Shown: positions 63,015 through 64,000 of the stretch, one piece after another
How the letters are laid out: the number at the start of each line of letters is the position of its first letter
How positions within the stretch are numbered: the first letter of the stretch is position 1
Source: Sphingobacterium sp. SGG-5
GTDB taxonomy: Bacteria; Bacteroidota; Bacteroidia; Sphingobacteriales; Sphingobacteriaceae
Length of the DNA: 64,000 bases
Assembly (NCBI RefSeq): GCF_011043525.1
Contig: NZ_JAAKGO010000004.1
Span: forward strand, 62,001-126,000
Direction of reading: 5' to 3'
Position numbers and translations under genes: made by a program
Notes under the pieces: model-generated
The model's database searches: none
Seen by the model: only the letters and a program-made list of their open reading frames with translations
Told to the model about the DNA's origin: nothing

Positions 63015-64000
63015 GCTATATCGTCTTTTCAGTAGAAATAACTTTTATTTTATTGTAATTGCCTGTTGCTTACTGATTCAGGTGGGGATTAGCATCCTAC
63101 ACACGAATCCTCAGGCGGTAGAATATTATTATTCACGAGGCTTTTATCCTAAATTTTCCTATTTATCCATTCTACTTTTTTCCTGGTTGCCTTTTAGTTT
63201 TGGTGACTTGCTATACGGTGTGCTTGTATTGCTTTTTTCAAGCTTATTATTCCGGATTGCGCAAGCGCTATATCGCAGCGAATGGAATATGTTGAAACGG
63301 AAGACAGTTCAGTTTCTTGCACTTTTATCTTTGGTATATACCTTCTTTTATGTCAACTGGGGACTCAATTACTACCGGATACCCTTAGCCGATCAGATCG
63401 GTTTAGATACAGAAAGTATACATATAGACGATTATATACAAGTTGTTGATAAATACGTTCTTATTGTTAACAGTCTAAGAGATAGTTTGGATTTGGAACA
63501 GAAAGACAAAAGGGGAGTTCGCAGGGATCTGGAGCAATGGATGAGAGCGGATACTTTATTTCACGGGATACTAAGCCAAAGCCAAATTCATGGAAAATCG
63601 CCGATTTCCAGTGCTATTATTTCTTATTTTACGGTCTCAGGTTATTTTAATCCATTTACCTTGGAGGTGCAGGTCAATCAAAATATACCTCTTGCTTCTT
63701 ACCCTTTCGTCAATGTACATGAACTGGCGCATCAAATGGGTATAGGGTTCGAAGATGAATGTAATTTTATTGCATTCCGTAAATTGATGTATCATAAAGA
63801 CCTTTGGTATCGTTATTCCGCTTACTACGAAGCGGTTCAATATTTATTATACCCTTTGTATGGGGATAAGGAATTGTATGAAAAGTATCGAAATAAGCTG
63901 TCACCGAAAGTTCGGGCGGATTTGGCGTATGAACGTGCTTTTTGGCAACAATATAGTGGATGGGTAGATAAGATATCCAACCTTTTTTATAATCAATATC
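62998..64000 (+). CDS. DUF3810 membrane protein with HExxH motif, cut by the window end
   Basis: 334 complete codons are visible with no stop before 64000. Three membrane helices (about 15-33, 54-80, 101-118) are followed by an extracytoplasmic domain with H241-E-L-A-H245 in NVHELAHQMG. It matches DUF3810, a zinc-peptidase-like family in Bacteroidota with unknown substrate. The start at 62998 overlaps the previous gene by 17 bases; ATG at 63004 is an alternative. Confidence 0.88.
   Translation, partial: MKMKARLYRLFSRNNFYFIVIACCLLIQVGISILHTNPQAVEYYYSRGFYPKFSYLSILLFSWLPFSFGDLLYGVLVLLFSSLLFRIAQALYRSEWNMLKRKTVQFLALLSLVYTFFYVNWGLNYYRIPLADQIGLDTESIHIDDYIQVVDKYVLIVNSLRDSLDLEQKDKRGVRRDLEQWMRADTLFHGILSQSQIHGKSPISSAIISYFTVSGYFNPFTLEVQVNQNIPLASYPFVNVHELAHQMGIGFEDECNFIAFRKLMYHKDLWYRYSAYYEAVQYLLYPLYGDKELYEKYRNKLSPKVRADLAYERAFWQQYSGWVDKISNLFYNQY

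Noticed and set aside
1..64000. CRISPR arrays, rRNA genes, transposases and replication origins
   Set aside because: No regularly spaced repeats, rRNA-like segments, transposase motifs or dnaA-box clusters were recognised on reading both strands.

Overview
The window is a 64 kb piece of a Bacteroidota chromosome, most like a member of the Sphingobacteriaceae (Sphingobacterium or Pedobacter type). The evidence is the SusC/SusD pair with a train of lipoproteins, the families DUF3098, DUF4890, DUF2853, DUF3810, DUF4983 and DUF5008, the gene order ftsX-DUF3098-uppP-truB-ribF, several TAnnTTTG-type -7 promoter boxes, and the near absence of Shine-Dalgarno sites. The family assignments were made by reading motifs by eye; no database search was run.

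Region by region: (1) 1-13126 holds the end of a SusC-type receptor, SusD, and seven further secreted proteins, six of them lipoproteins. These are a fasciclin-domain protein, a DUF5008 beta-propeller, an M60 metallopeptidase with a discoidin domain between two alkaline-phosphatase-fold/LamG proteins, a DUF4998/discoidin protein and a DUF3472 protein. The genes form one tightly spaced operon that looks like a surface system for glycoproteins, possibly mucin-like. (2) 13132-16894, minus strand, is the housekeeping operon ftsX, DUF3098, uppP, truB, ribF. (3) 17029-26650 holds leuS, DUF4890, a DoxX-like protein, an ssb paralogue, alkaline phosphatase, DUF937, lipocalin, and a divergent aminotransferase/EamA exporter pair. 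(4) About 26700-28824 is a small AT-rich islet at a tRNA-Ser(TGA) gene. It carries a SigJ-like ECF sigma factor, a YCII-related protein and an ABM-like protein, with tRNA-end remnants at its far edge. (5) 28956-46849 holds GH25, thioredoxin, a CorC-like protein, a NahK-like kinase with a CBM9-like protein, DUF2853, engB, a UbiA-like prenyltransferase, topA, cmk, an envelope lipoprotein cluster, a CBS protein, an inverted-repeat element, aspartate aminotransferase, rpoN and PBP1A. (6) 46886-56081 holds a large peptidase/propeller/barrel protein, a degenerate GIY-YIG protein divergent from an S24 repressor, and the rimP-nusA-infB operon. (7) 56211-64000 holds a PaaE-like reductase, a DUF1080 plus Gfo/Idh/MocA operon, yceH, a histone-deacetylase-family gene, a nucleoid-associated protein and a DUF3810 gene cut by the window end.

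The most interesting signals are: the two alkaline-phosphatase-fold lipoproteins that appear to have lost metal ligands and flank the M60 peptidase; a perfect intrinsic-terminator hairpin directly between a consensus promoter and rimP, which could be a NusA-controlled attenuator; the tRNA-Ser islet with displaced tRNA-end copies; and the degenerate GIY-YIG/LexA-like divergent pair with palindromic sites between. No stretch longer than 300 bases lacks a gene. No rRNA, CRISPR array, transposase or phage structural gene was seen.
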